Assembly: GCF_016406305.1 (NCBI RefSeq)
Contig: NZ_CP066369.1
Span: forward strand, 4,511,398 to 4,575,397
DNA: 64,000 nucleotides
Source of the DNA: Shewanella putrefaciens
GTDB lineage: Bacteria; Pseudomonadota; Gammaproteobacteria; Enterobacterales; Shewanellaceae
Direction of reading: 5' to 3'
Both the position numbers and the translations under genes were made by a program. Below are positions 8,688 through 17,895 of this stretch, piece by piece. The notes under the pieces were generated by a model. That model was given only the letters and a program-made list of their open reading frames with translations. It was not told the origin of the DNA and did not search any database. Positions within the stretch are counted from its first letter, which is position 1; the number at the start of each line of letters is the position of its first letter.

Positions 8688-9932
8688 CTATGCCGATTCT
8701 GCCGTCATATTCACTAAGCGAGGCGTACTCTTTGCCGCTCTCTTGGCTGATGCAGGAGTTTTAGGCTCTGGCAGACGTATGGTTAATGACATCACTAACG
8801 CCACCACCAGCAGCACTAAAATCACGTTGAAAGTTGCAATAAAGCCACCAAATAACGAGGCGACAATCGAGCCGATTATGCTGCCGATACCGAAACCTAA
8901 GTAGATAACCCCATAGTTTTTAGTCAGATTATTCAGGCCGAAGAAATCGCTCACCAGTGATGGATAAACAGTAATAGTGCCACCAAAGCTAAAGGCGACG
9001 CAGGCGACCGCGACGAAGAACAGGTTAGCATTCAAAGGGATGAACAGCAGTAACACCATACCGACTAGAGTGATAATCTGCGCCAGCGAAATAACACGAA
9101 TGCGGGGAATTTTGTCCGACAGAATGCCCAGCACCAATCGCCCTGCGAGGTTTGCCATAGCGATTACCGCAACCGCATTGGCGGCGACTAGAACAGGTAA
9201 GTCGACCATCTTCTCGCCGATATCTTTCGCTACACCAATCACATACAAACCACTCATACAGGCCGACAGGAACATCAGCGCCAGCATCCAGTATTGCGGC
9301 TTACGCATGGCTTCTGCGAGGGTGAAGTCGCGGCTTTCGGCTTGCTGACTTGCGGCTGATTGTGCAGGCGCATCTTTCATCAACATACCGCCACATAACA
9401 CCAGCGCCATGGCGATCAGGCCCCACAGTTGGAAAGTGGTTTCAAGGCCAGTGTTTTCGAGTAACAGCACGTTAATGTACTTAAACCCAAGGCTACCTAA
9501 GCCATAAGCGCCAATCGCTAACGCCGAAATCAGCCCTTTGCGTTCGGGGAACCACTTCACGCAGTTAGACAAGGTCATCAAGTAGCCCGTGCCATCGGCA
9601 AAGCCCACTAAAATCCCGGCGCACAGGTAAAGCATCATCAAGTTACTGGCTTGGGCAGTGAGTAAAAATCCCGCGCCGAGTAACAGGCCTGCGCCTAAGG
9701 TGACATTACGTACGCCAAAGCGCTCCTGTAATTTGCCCGCCATGGAAGATGCCACGGCCAAAGACAAACTCAGCAAACCAAATACAAATGCCACTTGGCT
9801 GACGGGTTCGTCGAGTTTAGCGGCCAACTGCGCATTGAACAGGCTCCAAGTGTAGACTGAGCCGAGTGCGAACTGGGTGATAATAGTACCAACTAAGGTC
9901 AAGTACCGAGTACGGTTCATCTCTTTAGTCAT
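8688..9932 (-). CDS. yhjX: YhjX-like MFS transporter (OFA family)
   Basis: Twelve-segment inner-membrane transporter of the oxalate:formate antiporter branch of MFS. From memory it is close to E. coli YhjX over its whole length, for example LVGTIITQFALGSVYTWSLF near the N-terminus, VKWFPERKGLISA, and FGLNNLTKNYGVIYLGFGIG. In E. coli yhjX is the main target of the YpdA/YpdB system and responds to pyruvate; here the same pair lies immediately upstream. A direct repeat resembling the YpdB box lies 76-106 bp upstream of the start and a TATAGT -10 candidate at 9969-9974. The substrate is not established by sequence; a pyruvate-related role is inferred. The ATG at 9932 has no strong ribosome-binding site; Met5 is an alternative. 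Confidence 0.88.
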   Translation of the reverse strand: MTKEMNRTRYLTLVGTIITQFALGSVYTWSLFNAQLAAKLDEPVSQVAFVFGLLSLSLAVASSMAGKLQERFGVRNVTLGAGLLLGAGFLLTAQASNLMMLYLCAGILVGFADGTGYLMTLSNCVKWFPERKGLISALAIGAYGLGSLGFKYINVLLLENTGLETTFQLWGLIAMALVLCGGMLMKDAPAQSAASQQAESRDFTLAEAMRKPQYWMLALMFLSACMSGLYVIGVAKDIGEKMVDLPVLVAANAVAVIAMANLAGRLVLGILSDKIPRIRVISLAQIITLVGMVLLLFIPLNANLFFVAVACVAFSFGGTITVYPSLVSDFFGLNNLTKNYGVIYLGFGIGSIIGSIVASLFGGFIATFNVILVLLVVALVMSLTIRLPEPKTPASAKRAAKSTPRLVNMTAESA

Positions 9933-10007
9933 GATGCATCTCGCTTTAGGGGATCTGGAATTGAGCCCACTATAAGAGAGATGCCATTCGCGCCGATCAA
10001 TTAAGGC

Positions 10008-10038
10008 ATGAAATGCAGATCTGCAGGAATGAATGACA
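10008..10038 (-). promoter_or_regulatory. YpdB-type LytTR binding site upstream of yhjX
   Basis: Read on the minus strand this is TGTCATTCAT, an 11-nt spacer, then TGCATTTCAT. I recall the E. coli YpdB site as a direct repeat of GGCATTTCAT with an 11-nt spacer; the spacing here is identical and the right copy differs by one base. It ends within 2 bp of the regulator stop codon and points towards the yhjX-like gene, where an activator should bind. Confidence 0.78.
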
Positions 10039-10039
10039 A

Positions 10040-10771
10040 TTACAGCCTCATCAGCTGTCGAAAAGCCTTAATATTACTACGGCTAACGGGCACCTCGAAC
10101 GACAAATCATGCAAGCGGATAAGGTAAGTGCTATTAAACCAAGGCACAATTTCGCGGATCTTGTCGATATTGACGCAATAGGAACGGTGGCAGCGGAAAA
10201 AGCCTTCGGCGGGCAAGCGACTCACAAACTCGCTGATGGTCATCTGCATCACATAACGGTCGGTGCGGGTGTACACATAGGTGAGTTTTTCATCGGCCTC
10301 GGCATAATAAATTTGCTCGCAGGGCGTGACGATAATCCGCTCACCCTTGACTAAATTCACGGTTCGACTGGCGTTAGTCGCGGCCTCTTGTTGCAGCTTG
10401 GGCGCCTGCCGTCCTGCCAGTTCAATCTTCTGTAATAGACTGATAATCCGCGATTCATTATAGGGCTTGAGAATATAATCGAAGGCTTCGAGCTCAAACG
10501 CTTCTACTGCAAATTCTTTATAGGCAGTAACAAACACCACATGGGGAGGATGGGTCGATTTATGCAGATTCTTCGCCAGCAATAGGCCATCAATGGACGG
10601 GATTTGGATATCCAAAAACACGACATCCACCTCGTGATCCTGCAGATATTTAAAGGCCTCCAAGCCATCCTCAAAGCTGGCCACTATGTCTATCTCACTG
10701 TGGCTCTTCACTAAATACTCTAGCTCCTCACGGGCGAGATATTCATCTTCAACTATGATGGCTTTTAACAT
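10040..10771 (-). CDS. ypdB: LytTR response regulator, YpdB-like
   Basis: Response regulator with an N-terminal receiver domain (phospho-acceptor Asp54 in VVFLDIQIPS, acidic pair in VEDE) and a C-terminal LytTR DNA-binding domain from about residue 140, including IYYAEADEKLTYVYTRTDRY and FFRCHRSYCVNIDKIREI. Length (243) and sequence closely match E. coli YpdB as I recall it. The start overlaps the kinase stop by 7 bp, showing translational coupling. Its likely target is the adjacent yhjX-like gene through the direct repeat at 10008-10038. Confidence 0.9.
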   Translation of the reverse strand: MLKAIIVEDEYLAREELEYLVKSHSEIDIVASFEDGLEAFKYLQDHEVDVVFLDIQIPSIDGLLLAKNLHKSTHPPHVVFVTAYKEFAVEAFELEAFDYILKPYNESRIISLLQKIELAGRQAPKLQQEAATNASRTVNLVKGERIIVTPCEQIYYAEADEKLTYVYTRTDRYVMQMTISEFVSRLPAEGFFRCHRSYCVNIDKIREIVPWFNSTYLIRLHDLSFEVPVSRSNIKAFRQLMRL

Positions 10772-12438
10772 ACTTGCGCCTCATTTTCCGGTAAGTAAAA
10801 ACTGACTTCAGTCCCCGGCTCGAGCCGTTTAAGCTGCAGCCCTTCGCCGTACAATAACTTCACCCTTTGGTGCACATTCATCAGCCCGATACTGCTGCTT
10901 TCTATACGACCAGCGGCTACGCCATCTATCACCTCTTGGCTGATGCCATAACCCGTATCGCGCACGGCAACACGAATGCCTGCATCGAGTTTTTTCACTT
11001 CTATCGTCACTCTGCCCGGCGCACTGCGCGGCTGAATGCCGTGCAAAATGGCGTTTTCCACCAGCGGCTGCAACAGGAGACAAGGCACGCAAAAATGCAC
11101 ATCGTCGATATCGAACACGACTTCAAGCTTATCGCCAAAGCGCGCCTGCTCAATGGCCACATAATCGCGGACTTGTTTGACTTCTTCTTGAATATCAATC
11201 AGCTCATCGCCCTTAGCTAAGTTATAGCGCAGATAATCGGCCAGATTAGCAATCAACTCCCGCGCCTGCTGTGGCCGGATGCGGATCAAAGAAGAAATCG
11301 CATTGAGGGCATTAAACAGAAAATGCGGATTAATCTTGCTCTGCAGCGCAGTGAATTCGGCCTTGCGGGTCATCTCTTGCAGTTGCTCGATACGCGACAC
11401 TTCCATCTGGGTCGAAATCAGCTGCGACAAACCCACGGCCATCTCCCGCAGCGAGCTGGTGATGCGATAGTTATTGCGAAAATAAATCTTCAGCGTGCCG
11501 CTTACCGTGCCGTTTTCACGCAGCGGAATTATGATGACCGAATGAAAATCCGATAAATGATATTGGCGTAAGTCGTTGTTAATAATGTTTTGATCTTGCT
11601 CTATCGCCCTTTGAGTCATCTCACTTATCGCTTGATGACCATCGACCTCGTAGTAATCTTTGCCAACGCCCATATAGGCTAATACATCGCGAGTGTCGGT
11701 AATCGCCACGGCATCGGCGTTGATTTCATTACGGATCACTGAGCACACTTGCTCTAGGGCGTGGCGGTCAATTTTGCGGAAAAAGGGTAAGGTTTTATTG
11801 GCAATATCCAGCGCGAGCTTGGCCTGCTTGGCGGCAATCAACTCTTTCTCATCGTCGAGGTCCTGCACTAGCTTGATGATTAGCCCGATACACACAGTGC
11901 CCGCAATCATGGGATAGGCAATGTGATTCACAATATCGACGCCCACCTCGTGTGGCTCTGTCAGCAATAAAATCAACAACATGGTCAGTGTTTCGCACAA
12001 CATGCCCGCCACAATGCCATAAATCCACAACTTAGATTTGGGGCATTTGTAATAAATCCACGTCGCCATAAGGCCGGCAATAATGCTGGCGATTAAACAT
12101 GGAATTGAGGTATCGCCATCCATATCAATCAGATATCTATGCAGCCCCGACAGCACGCCCGCAGGAATACCAACCCAAGGGCCAAATAGAATCCCGCCAG
12201 AAATAATGGCGATAATCCGCACGTTGACCAGCGCGCCTTCGACCTCAATACCGGTATAAGTACTAAATACCGCAAATAGGCAAAAAATCGCCGCCACAGA
12301 GACCAGCTCTGCGGGGGTATGATTACGCTTTTGAAATAAACGCTGAAACGGCCGAGTGCGGGTTAAAAAGAACAAGGTCATCAGCATCAAGGCCGCCCGT
12401 TCAAATACCGCCAATAACATCATTTGATTTTCGAGCAC
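10765..12438 (-). CDS. ypdA: LytS-family sensor histidine kinase, YpdA-like
   Basis: Membrane sensor kinase with a 5TM-LYT N-terminal domain (about residues 25-195), a GAF-like region (about 225-345), a His_kinase domain with LQSKINPHFLFNALNAISSL (phospho-acceptor His372 counted from the GTG) and an HATPase domain with VENAILHGI and DTGYGIS. I chose the GTG at 12438 because AAAGGGGAAAGC precedes it and the protein then aligns with the E. coli YpdA start MLLAVF. It probably senses external pyruvate, as in E. coli, and phosphorylates the overlapping regulator. The ligand is inferred from homology. Confidence 0.88.
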   Translation of the reverse strand: MLENQMMLLAVFERAALMLMTLFFLTRTRPFQRLFQKRNHTPAELVSVAAIFCLFAVFSTYTGIEVEGALVNVRIIAIISGGILFGPWVGIPAGVLSGLHRYLIDMDGDTSIPCLIASIIAGLMATWIYYKCPKSKLWIYGIVAGMLCETLTMLLILLLTEPHEVGVDIVNHIAYPMIAGTVCIGLIIKLVQDLDDEKELIAAKQAKLALDIANKTLPFFRKIDRHALEQVCSVIRNEINADAVAITDTRDVLAYMGVGKDYYEVDGHQAISEMTQRAIEQDQNIINNDLRQYHLSDFHSVIIIPLRENGTVSGTLKIYFRNNYRITSSLREMAVGLSQLISTQMEVSRIEQLQEMTRKAEFTALQSKINPHFLFNALNAISSLIRIRPQQARELIANLADYLRYNLAKGDELIDIQEEVKQVRDYVAIEQARFGDKLEVVFDIDDVHFCVPCLLLQPLVENAILHGIQPRSAPGRVTIEVKKLDAGIRVAVRDTGYGISQEVIDGVAAGRIESSSIGLMNVHQRVKLLYGEGLQLKRLEPGTEVSFYLPENEAQVC

Positions 12439-12818
12439 GCTTTCCCCTTTGCAGATCCGACGTAAGACATAAACGATAAAAATCACCGAGCCCCAAACTG
12501 GTCAAACACTCGTATTTAGGCTCGAGTAAAACATCAAACGCTAATGCCCACATAAATACAGGCTTGCTAAAGTAAAGGACAGATAAAAGTCCCATTCACG
12601 CGGGCTCAGTCACATATTCACCTTTGGATTGGATTAACAAAGTCTACCCAAGGGCAAGTCAAACCGCACTGTTGCTGTGGCCATGCCCTGCACCAATTTG
12701 CAAAATCCACCGGAATACCCGAAGCTAAAACCTTCGACGCGAATGCAAGAGGATCTAAACCCTTTTTGCATCCCAGACTAACATTCTGAGTGTCCACGCA
12801 AAGGAATAAGGAGCGAAC
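12439..12818. other. Intergenic region between ypdA and the pirin gene
   Basis: 380 bp separating divergent genes. It must hold promoters for both, but I see no confident promoter hexamers, operators, repeats or small coding frames with family resemblance. The only clear signal is AAGGAATAAGGAG in front of the pirin ATG. Confidence 0.5.
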
Positions 12819-13742
12819 ATGAGTGAACAACAAGCACAGTTTTATGGTGGTCCAAAGGAATGCCCTATTGAAAATGGCCGCATTCAGGTCGGGCGCCTTG
12901 CCCCTAAAATCAGTGATGTCGGCGGTATTCCTGTGGCGCGGGCAATTCCACAAAAAGCGCGTCGTCTTATCGGCCCTTGGTGTTTCCTCGACCATATTGG
13001 CCCAGTCACCGACGGCCCCTTGATGAATGTCGGCCCACATCCGCACATTGGGCTACAAACCTTTACCTGGATGCTCGAAGGCGAAATCATGCACAGGGAC
13101 AGCCTAGGCAGTGCCCAAGTTATCCGCCCAAAACAAGTTAACTTGATGACGGCCGGACACGGTATCGCCCACACCGAAGAGTCCGTCGAAAGTCATCCGA
13201 CTATGCACGCGGCGCAGCTATGGATTGCACTGCCGCTTGAGCATAAAGACACAGCGCCGAGATTCGATCACTATCCCACACTCCCGACATGGCACGATGC
13301 GGGCGTCGACTTCACCCTACTGATTGGCAGTTGGCAACATAAGCAAGCGCCCACTTTGCACTTTTCACCCATAGTTGCCATGGATTTATTTGCCGCCAAA
13401 GACACTGAGCTAACCCTACACCTCAACCCTAGCTTCGAATATGGGCTTATGCCGCTGGAGGGAAGATTCAAAATCGAGGACGAAAACTTCGAAAATAACG
13501 ATCTCGCTTATCTGGGTATGTTGCGTGAAACCGTGACGGTAAAACTCACAGCCGCTTGTCGCATACTGCTGATTGGCGGCGCGCCACTGGCCGATCCTGT
13601 CAGTATTTGGTGGAACTTTGTCGGCCATAGCAAAGCAGAAATTGCCCAAGCCCAAGCCGATTGGGAAACCGAAGATAAGCGCTTTGATACTGTCCCCGGT
13701 TATGTTGGTAAACGATTAGTGCCGCCACCAATCCCTTGGTGA
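12819..13742 (+). CDS. Pirin family protein
   Basis: Bicupin protein of the pirin family; bacterial members are often metal-dependent and some act as quercetin dioxygenases. The N-terminal cupin carries the metal-ligand pattern HPHIGLQTFTWMLEGE (His and His) followed by the conserved block HGIAHTEES, giving the usual three-His-plus-Glu site. The length of 307 residues is slightly above the typical 230-300. A strong ribosome-binding site AAGGAG lies 7 bp before the ATG. It is a single gene divergent from the YpdA-like kinase, with the potassium-regulation cluster starting 82 bp downstream on the same strand. Its physiological substrate cannot be read from sequence. Confidence 0.87.
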   Translation: MSEQQAQFYGGPKECPIENGRIQVGRLAPKISDVGGIPVARAIPQKARRLIGPWCFLDHIGPVTDGPLMNVGPHPHIGLQTFTWMLEGEIMHRDSLGSAQVIRPKQVNLMTAGHGIAHTEESVESHPTMHAAQLWIALPLEHKDTAPRFDHYPTLPTWHDAGVDFTLLIGSWQHKQAPTLHFSPIVAMDLFAAKDTELTLHLNPSFEYGLMPLEGRFKIEDENFENNDLAYLGMLRETVTVKLTAACRILLIGGAPLADPVSIWWNFVGHSKAEIAQAQADWETEDKRFDTVPGYVGKRLVPPPIPW

Positions 13743-13824
13743 TAAATTTTACGGATTTTTTACGCGCTATCTAACTATGTCCTTGTTAGAGTAACGCTAA
13801 TTTCGGCAAGGCTATCTTTACCCC

Positions 13825-14871
13825 ATGACATTTGCAAAGACAGTTTCCATGACCCAATACTGGCGCTCGCAGCCCACTTTGTTCACTGGCACAGTATTGG
13901 CGGCAGCCATTTTCAGCAGTTTTTTCATTGATCACTTTTTAGGCTCAACGATTGCCGTACTGCTGATTTTACAACTGGCCGTGGTACTCATAGCGTTGCA
14001 ATGTAATGCTAACTTTGCCTATTTTTCCGCCGTGTACGAGGCCGCCAGTTACAACTTTTTATTCACTACGCCACGCTATTCACTACAGATGTTCAATCTT
14101 GAGGATATTCTGAACTTAGTCGTGTTTCTTATCGTGGCCCTCACCACCAGCAAATTGGCCGAACACTATCGCCGTCAGCAAGATGAGCTTAAACAGGCAA
14201 ATTTAAGAAACAGCATTTTGCTCTCGGTCTCCCATGATTTACGCACACCGCTCGCCACCATTATTGGCACCCTGACCACCCTGAAAGAATACATGCCCAA
14301 GCTCAGTGAATCGCAAAAAGATGAGCTGATTGACAGTGCAGCCGCCGAAAGCCACCGCCTACACCAGTATATTGAAAACCTATTGCAGGCCACTAAGTTA
14401 CAGCACGGCGCCTTGAAATTCAGTTTGAATGAAAACTCCATCACCCATGTTTTACATCAGGCAATTGCTCGCTTCCCCACCACTCAACCACGGATTGTCG
14501 TCGAGAGCCAACCTAATCTCCCCACGGTGATGATAAGCAGTTCATTGATTGAACAGGCTATTTTTAATGTGCTGGACAATGCACTGCGTTACTCACCCCA
14601 AGATAAAAAAGTCACAGTTAACGCGTATCGACACGAAAAAATGCTGCGGCTGGATATCCAAGATCAAGGTTGTGGCATAGCAGCCGCAGATAGGGAAGCC
14701 GTTTTCGATCTCTTTTATCGCCAACATCCCTCCACGGATGGCGGAGCTGGCCTAGGGCTCGCCGTCGCGAAAGGCATCATTACCGCCCATGGTGGCCAGA
14801 TCAGTGCCGAACCTGTGGCAAAGGGTAGCCTTATCCGCATTGCTCTACCGATTAACAGGGGCGAGAAATAA
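13825..14871 (+). CDS. KdpD-like sensor histidine kinase lacking the KdpD N-terminal domain
   Basis: Membrane histidine kinase of only 348 residues. About residues 20-105 form the KdpD-type DUF4118 membrane region with several hydrophobic segments. The kinase core follows: H-box LLSVSHDLRTPLATIIGTL (His137), N-box FNVLDNALRYSP, DIQDQGCGIAAADR and the G-box GGAGLGLAVAKGI. E. coli KdpD is about 890 residues, and its long cytosolic KdpD/Usp sensor region is absent here. The regulator starts directly after this stop codon, and Ktr-type potassium uptake genes follow, so the system probably controls K+ uptake by KtrAB-like proteins. The start is uncertain; Met9 is an alternative. Confidence 0.82.
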   Translation: MTFAKTVSMTQYWRSQPTLFTGTVLAAAIFSSFFIDHFLGSTIAVLLILQLAVVLIALQCNANFAYFSAVYEAASYNFLFTTPRYSLQMFNLEDILNLVVFLIVALTTSKLAEHYRRQQDELKQANLRNSILLSVSHDLRTPLATIIGTLTTLKEYMPKLSESQKDELIDSAAAESHRLHQYIENLLQATKLQHGALKFSLNENSITHVLHQAIARFPTTQPRIVVESQPNLPTVMISSSLIEQAIFNVLDNALRYSPQDKKVTVNAYRHEKMLRLDIQDQGCGIAAADREAVFDLFYRQHPSTDGGAGLGLAVAKGIITAHGGQISAEPVAKGSLIRIALPINRGEK

Positions 14872-15561
14872 ATGCCATACAAAATCTTGGTCGTGGATGA
14901 TGAGGCCCAAATCCATACTTTTATGCGGATCTCCCTAGAAGCGGAAGGATTTGAATATATTGGTGCATTATCAATTGCAGCGGCGTTAACGCAATATAAA
15001 GCACAGCTGCCACACTTACTCGTACTCGACCTTGGCCTCCCCGATGGCGATGGCATTGAGCTACTGCAAACCCTGCGTCCGCAGGACAAAATCCCCGTAT
15101 TAGTCTTGACCGCCCGCGATCAAGAGGAAGAAAAAATCCGCCTGTTGGAAGCTGGCGCCAATGACTATCTCAGTAAGCCCTTTGGGATCAGAGAATTAAT
15201 TGCCCGCATTAAGGTACTGCTTCGCGATCTCGTGGACGAGCCCACGGCAACGGATTTACTCCACTTCGGCCCACTTAAACTGCAAAAAAGTACCCACCAG
15301 CTATGGCTAGAACAGCAAGAAATTGCCCTAACCAAAAAAGAATTCGCCTTGATGGAAACCTTAATGTCCCACCCGGGCAAATTAGTCACACAAACCGAAT
15401 TACTGCGCAATATCTGGGGTGAAACCCATCAGGAAGATAGCCATTATCTGCGGATTTTAGTGAGCCAATTACGTAAAAAACTCAATGATAGCAACGAGCA
15501 GCAACTGATTAAAACAGAGGCTGGTTTAGGCTACCGCTTAACGGACATACGTCACGACTAA
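14872..15561 (+). CDS. KdpE-like OmpR-family response regulator
   Basis: Cytoplasmic two-domain regulator of 229 residues: receiver domain with acidic pair DD (residues 9-10) and phospho-acceptor Asp53 in LVLDLGLPDGDG, conserved Thr in VLTARD and Lys in YLSKPFG, then an OmpR/PhoB winged helix with LTKKEFALMETL and LRILVSQLRKKL. The ATG directly abuts the stop of the KdpD-like kinase, a clear sign of one operon. KdpE assignment rests on similarity plus the adjacent K+ transporter; no kdpFABC genes are in the window. Confidence 0.85.
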   Translation: MPYKILVVDDEAQIHTFMRISLEAEGFEYIGALSIAAALTQYKAQLPHLLVLDLGLPDGDGIELLQTLRPQDKIPVLVLTARDQEEEKIRLLEAGANDYLSKPFGIRELIARIKVLLRDLVDEPTATDLLHFGPLKLQKSTHQLWLEQQEIALTKKEFALMETLMSHPGKLVTQTELLRNIWGETHQEDSHYLRILVSQLRKKLNDSNEQQLIKTEAGLGYRLTDIRHD

Positions 15562-15600
15562 GCATTTTTATCACCACCAACACACACAAAGGATATGGAT

Positions 15601-16299
15601 ATGGCGCATTTTACGGTCATTGGTTTAGGGCGATTTGGCGTTGCCGCCAGCCTTGAATTGATCCACCTAGGCCACACAGTAACAGGTGTCGATAGCGACC
15701 CCAAAATGGTTGAAAAGTACGTTGAAAGCCTAACCGAGGCCGTGATTTGCGACTGCTCAGACGAAACCGCACTGCGGGAGCTTGACCTAGCGAACAGTGA
15801 AGCCGTTCTGGTCGCCATTGGCGAAGATATGCAGTCGAGTTTGCTGTGCACCTTGGCGCTTAAAAATCTCGGCGTGCAGACCATTTGGGTCAAGGCCAGC
15901 ACTAAGGCACACCATACTATCGTCTCTAAACTCGGCGTCGCCCGCATCATTCATCCGGAAGAAGAGATGGGTATTCGCGTCGCCCAGTCGCTTAACTATC
16001 CCATGGTAAATAACTTTCTCGCCATTGGTGATGGACTCTATATTGTTGAAATTCATATTAAACCCCACCTAGATCAAACCTCGGTATCCCAACTACTGGG
16101 TTCGGTGCAGGATGGTGCGCAAGATGACTTAACCAATATAAAACGCAACCCTAAGGGCAAAGTCGCCGCCGTGATGGTTAAACGTGATTTGGCAGTATTT
16201 AGCCGAATCGATGGCAGCTTTGTGCTACAGACTAATGATGCTTTGCTACTTTGTGGCAGCCGCAGCGAGCTTAAATATCTCGCCCCAAGGTTGGTGTAA
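15601..16299 (+). CDS. ktrA: KtrA/TrkA-type potassium uptake regulatory protein
   Basis: Single RCK (TrkA-N plus TrkA-C) protein of 232 residues, the size of KtrA rather than the double-length TrkA. The Rossmann motif VIGLGRFGVAASLEL binds nucleotide, with VDSDP after the second strand. It should form a cytosolic ring gating the membrane subunit encoded next. I chose the ATG at 15601 because AAAGG lies 8 bp ahead; the ATG at 15595 is too close to it. It lies 39 bp after the KdpE-like gene and its stop is next to the KtrB-like start. Confidence 0.85.
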   Translation: MAHFTVIGLGRFGVAASLELIHLGHTVTGVDSDPKMVEKYVESLTEAVICDCSDETALRELDLANSEAVLVAIGEDMQSSLLCTLALKNLGVQTIWVKASTKAHHTIVSKLGVARIIHPEEEMGIRVAQSLNYPMVNNFLAIGDGLYIVEIHIKPHLDQTSVSQLLGSVQDGAQDDLTNIKRNPKGKVAAVMVKRDLAVFSRIDGSFVLQTNDALLLCGSRSELKYLAPRLV

Positions 16300-16300
16300 G

Positions 16301-17665
16301 GTGGTTCAGTGGCATCCTTCCATCATGGCAATCGAGCATAACCCCAGATCCGATAGAAAGCTGTTAGGCGCCCCACCGTTTATTTTAAGTGTGAGCTTTG
16401 CATTGCTGATCCTGCTCGGCACTGGCTTACTTATGCTGCCGATAGCGACCGAATCCCCTATCACTTGGCTACAAAGCCTGTTCACGGCTACCTCAGCGGT
16501 CACAGTGACAGGGCTGGTCGTTGTCGACACTGGGACGGTATTTACCTCCTTCGGGCAAATCGTCATCGCCCTGTTAATCCAACTCGGCGGGCTTGGGTTG
16601 ATGACCTTTGCCATAGTCACTCTTATTGCCCTTGGCGGTAGGATTGGCTTTCTACAGCAAACCGTTGCAAAAGAGGCTTTTAATCAAACCGATACTTCAA
16701 CATTAGTCTCGACCGCCAAAGCCGTATTGCTGTTTTCATTGCTGGTAGAAGCCGTGGGCATGCTGATTTTATCTGTCTATTGGAGCGGTGAACTGGGTTG
16801 GCAAACCAGTATATTCCACGGTTTTTTCTATACCATTAGCGCCTTTAATAACGCAGGTTTTGCCCTCAGTGCCGACAGCCTAATGCCCTATGTGGCCGAT
16901 CCCGTCATTAACCTCACCATCACAGCTTTATTTATCATTGGCGGTTTAGGGTTTTCGGTGTGGATAGATCTCAAGCGCAACAAACGTTGGTCAAAACTCA
17001 GCGTTTACAGCCGCATGATGATCACAGGCACTATCATAATCAACACCGTGGCCGTGATTGCGATATATCTGATTGAGTACAACAACCCCAACACCTTGGC
17101 GCCCTTAAGCGAACTCGGCAAATGGCTAGCCTCATGGTTTCAAGCCGTTACGCCGCGCACCGCTGGCTTTAATACACTAGCCATAGACAAACTCGAAGAC
17201 GGCACAACGCCACTTATGCTGGTATTGATGTTTATCGGTGGCGGCTCATTAAGCACCGCCAGCGGTATTAAAGTCGTCACTTTTATGGTGCTGATTTTGG
17301 CAACCTATGGCTACTTACGCCGCGATGAAGCCGTTTATGTGTTTAAGCGTGAGATCCCCAAAGAGACCATTAGCAAGGCCCTAGCGCTCACCATGATCTC
17401 CATCGGCGTCACTTGGCTGGCCATCTTCGCACTGGTATTAAGTGAAAAAGCACCGCTAATCGATATAGTCTTTGAGGCCGTATCGGCACTGGGCACAGTT
17501 GGCTTATCCCGCGGTTTAACCGGCAATTTATCGAGTGCAGGCCAAGCCATCATCATCTTTATGATGTTTATGGGACGACTAGGCCCACTGATGCTGGCCT
17601 ACTTCCTCGCCAACCCAAGGGTGAAAAAACTGCGTTACGCAGAAACCAAACTGGCGATTGGTTAA
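16301..17665 (+). CDS. ktrB: KtrB/TrkH-type potassium uptake membrane subunit
   Basis: Inner-membrane K+ translocating subunit of the Trk/Ktr/HKT superfamily with four M1-P-M2 repeats. Selectivity-filter segments with the expected glycines are visible: SAVTVTGLVV, SAFNNAGFAL, TPRTAGFNTL and SALGTVGLSRG. About 455 residues fits KtrB. The start is uncertain: GTG 16301, one base after the ktrA stop and in frame, suggests coupling, while ATG 16325 would shorten the protein by 8 residues. KtrAB systems in Vibrio are Na+-dependent; whether that holds here is not visible. A terminator lies about 120 bp downstream. Confidence 0.86.
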   Translation: MVQWHPSIMAIEHNPRSDRKLLGAPPFILSVSFALLILLGTGLLMLPIATESPITWLQSLFTATSAVTVTGLVVVDTGTVFTSFGQIVIALLIQLGGLGLMTFAIVTLIALGGRIGFLQQTVAKEAFNQTDTSTLVSTAKAVLLFSLLVEAVGMLILSVYWSGELGWQTSIFHGFFYTISAFNNAGFALSADSLMPYVADPVINLTITALFIIGGLGFSVWIDLKRNKRWSKLSVYSRMMITGTIIINTVAVIAIYLIEYNNPNTLAPLSELGKWLASWFQAVTPRTAGFNTLAIDKLEDGTTPLMLVLMFIGGGSLSTASGIKVVTFMVLILATYGYLRRDEAVYVFKREIPKETISKALALTMISIGVTWLAIFALVLSEKAPLIDIVFEAVSALGTVGLSRGLTGNLSSAGQAIIIFMMFMGRLGPLMLAYFLANPRVKKLRYAETKLAIG

Positions 17666-17786
17666 GTTAGTATTCTTGACATCAAGGACCTAGAAAGCCA
17701 AAAATGGGTGAAGAGTCCAAGAGATCCTAAGTCATAGGACATATCGCGTTGTTAGAATAAAACCGCTGTTTTTTGAAAAAAAGGAA

Positions 17787-17816
17787 ATAAAAAGCCACTT
17801 GACTAGTGGCTTATTT
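17787..17816. terminator. Terminator between ktrB and the HIRAN gene
   Basis: AAGCCACT and AGTGGCTT form an 8-bp stem with a 5-nt loop, flanked by A-rich and T-rich sequence, between two convergent genes. It can serve both. Confidence 0.7.
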
Positions 17817-17895
17817 CGACATTTAAATATGTTAATCAACCTTAGTACAAGATCTATAGGAAGACTTAAAAACCATCACAATCAGACAGTTGCAG

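Noticed and set aside
12618..13046. Minus-strand 142-codon frame overlapping the start of the pirin gene
   Set aside because: It overlaps the clearly coding pirin sequence on the other strand, has no ribosome-binding site and shows no family resemblance.
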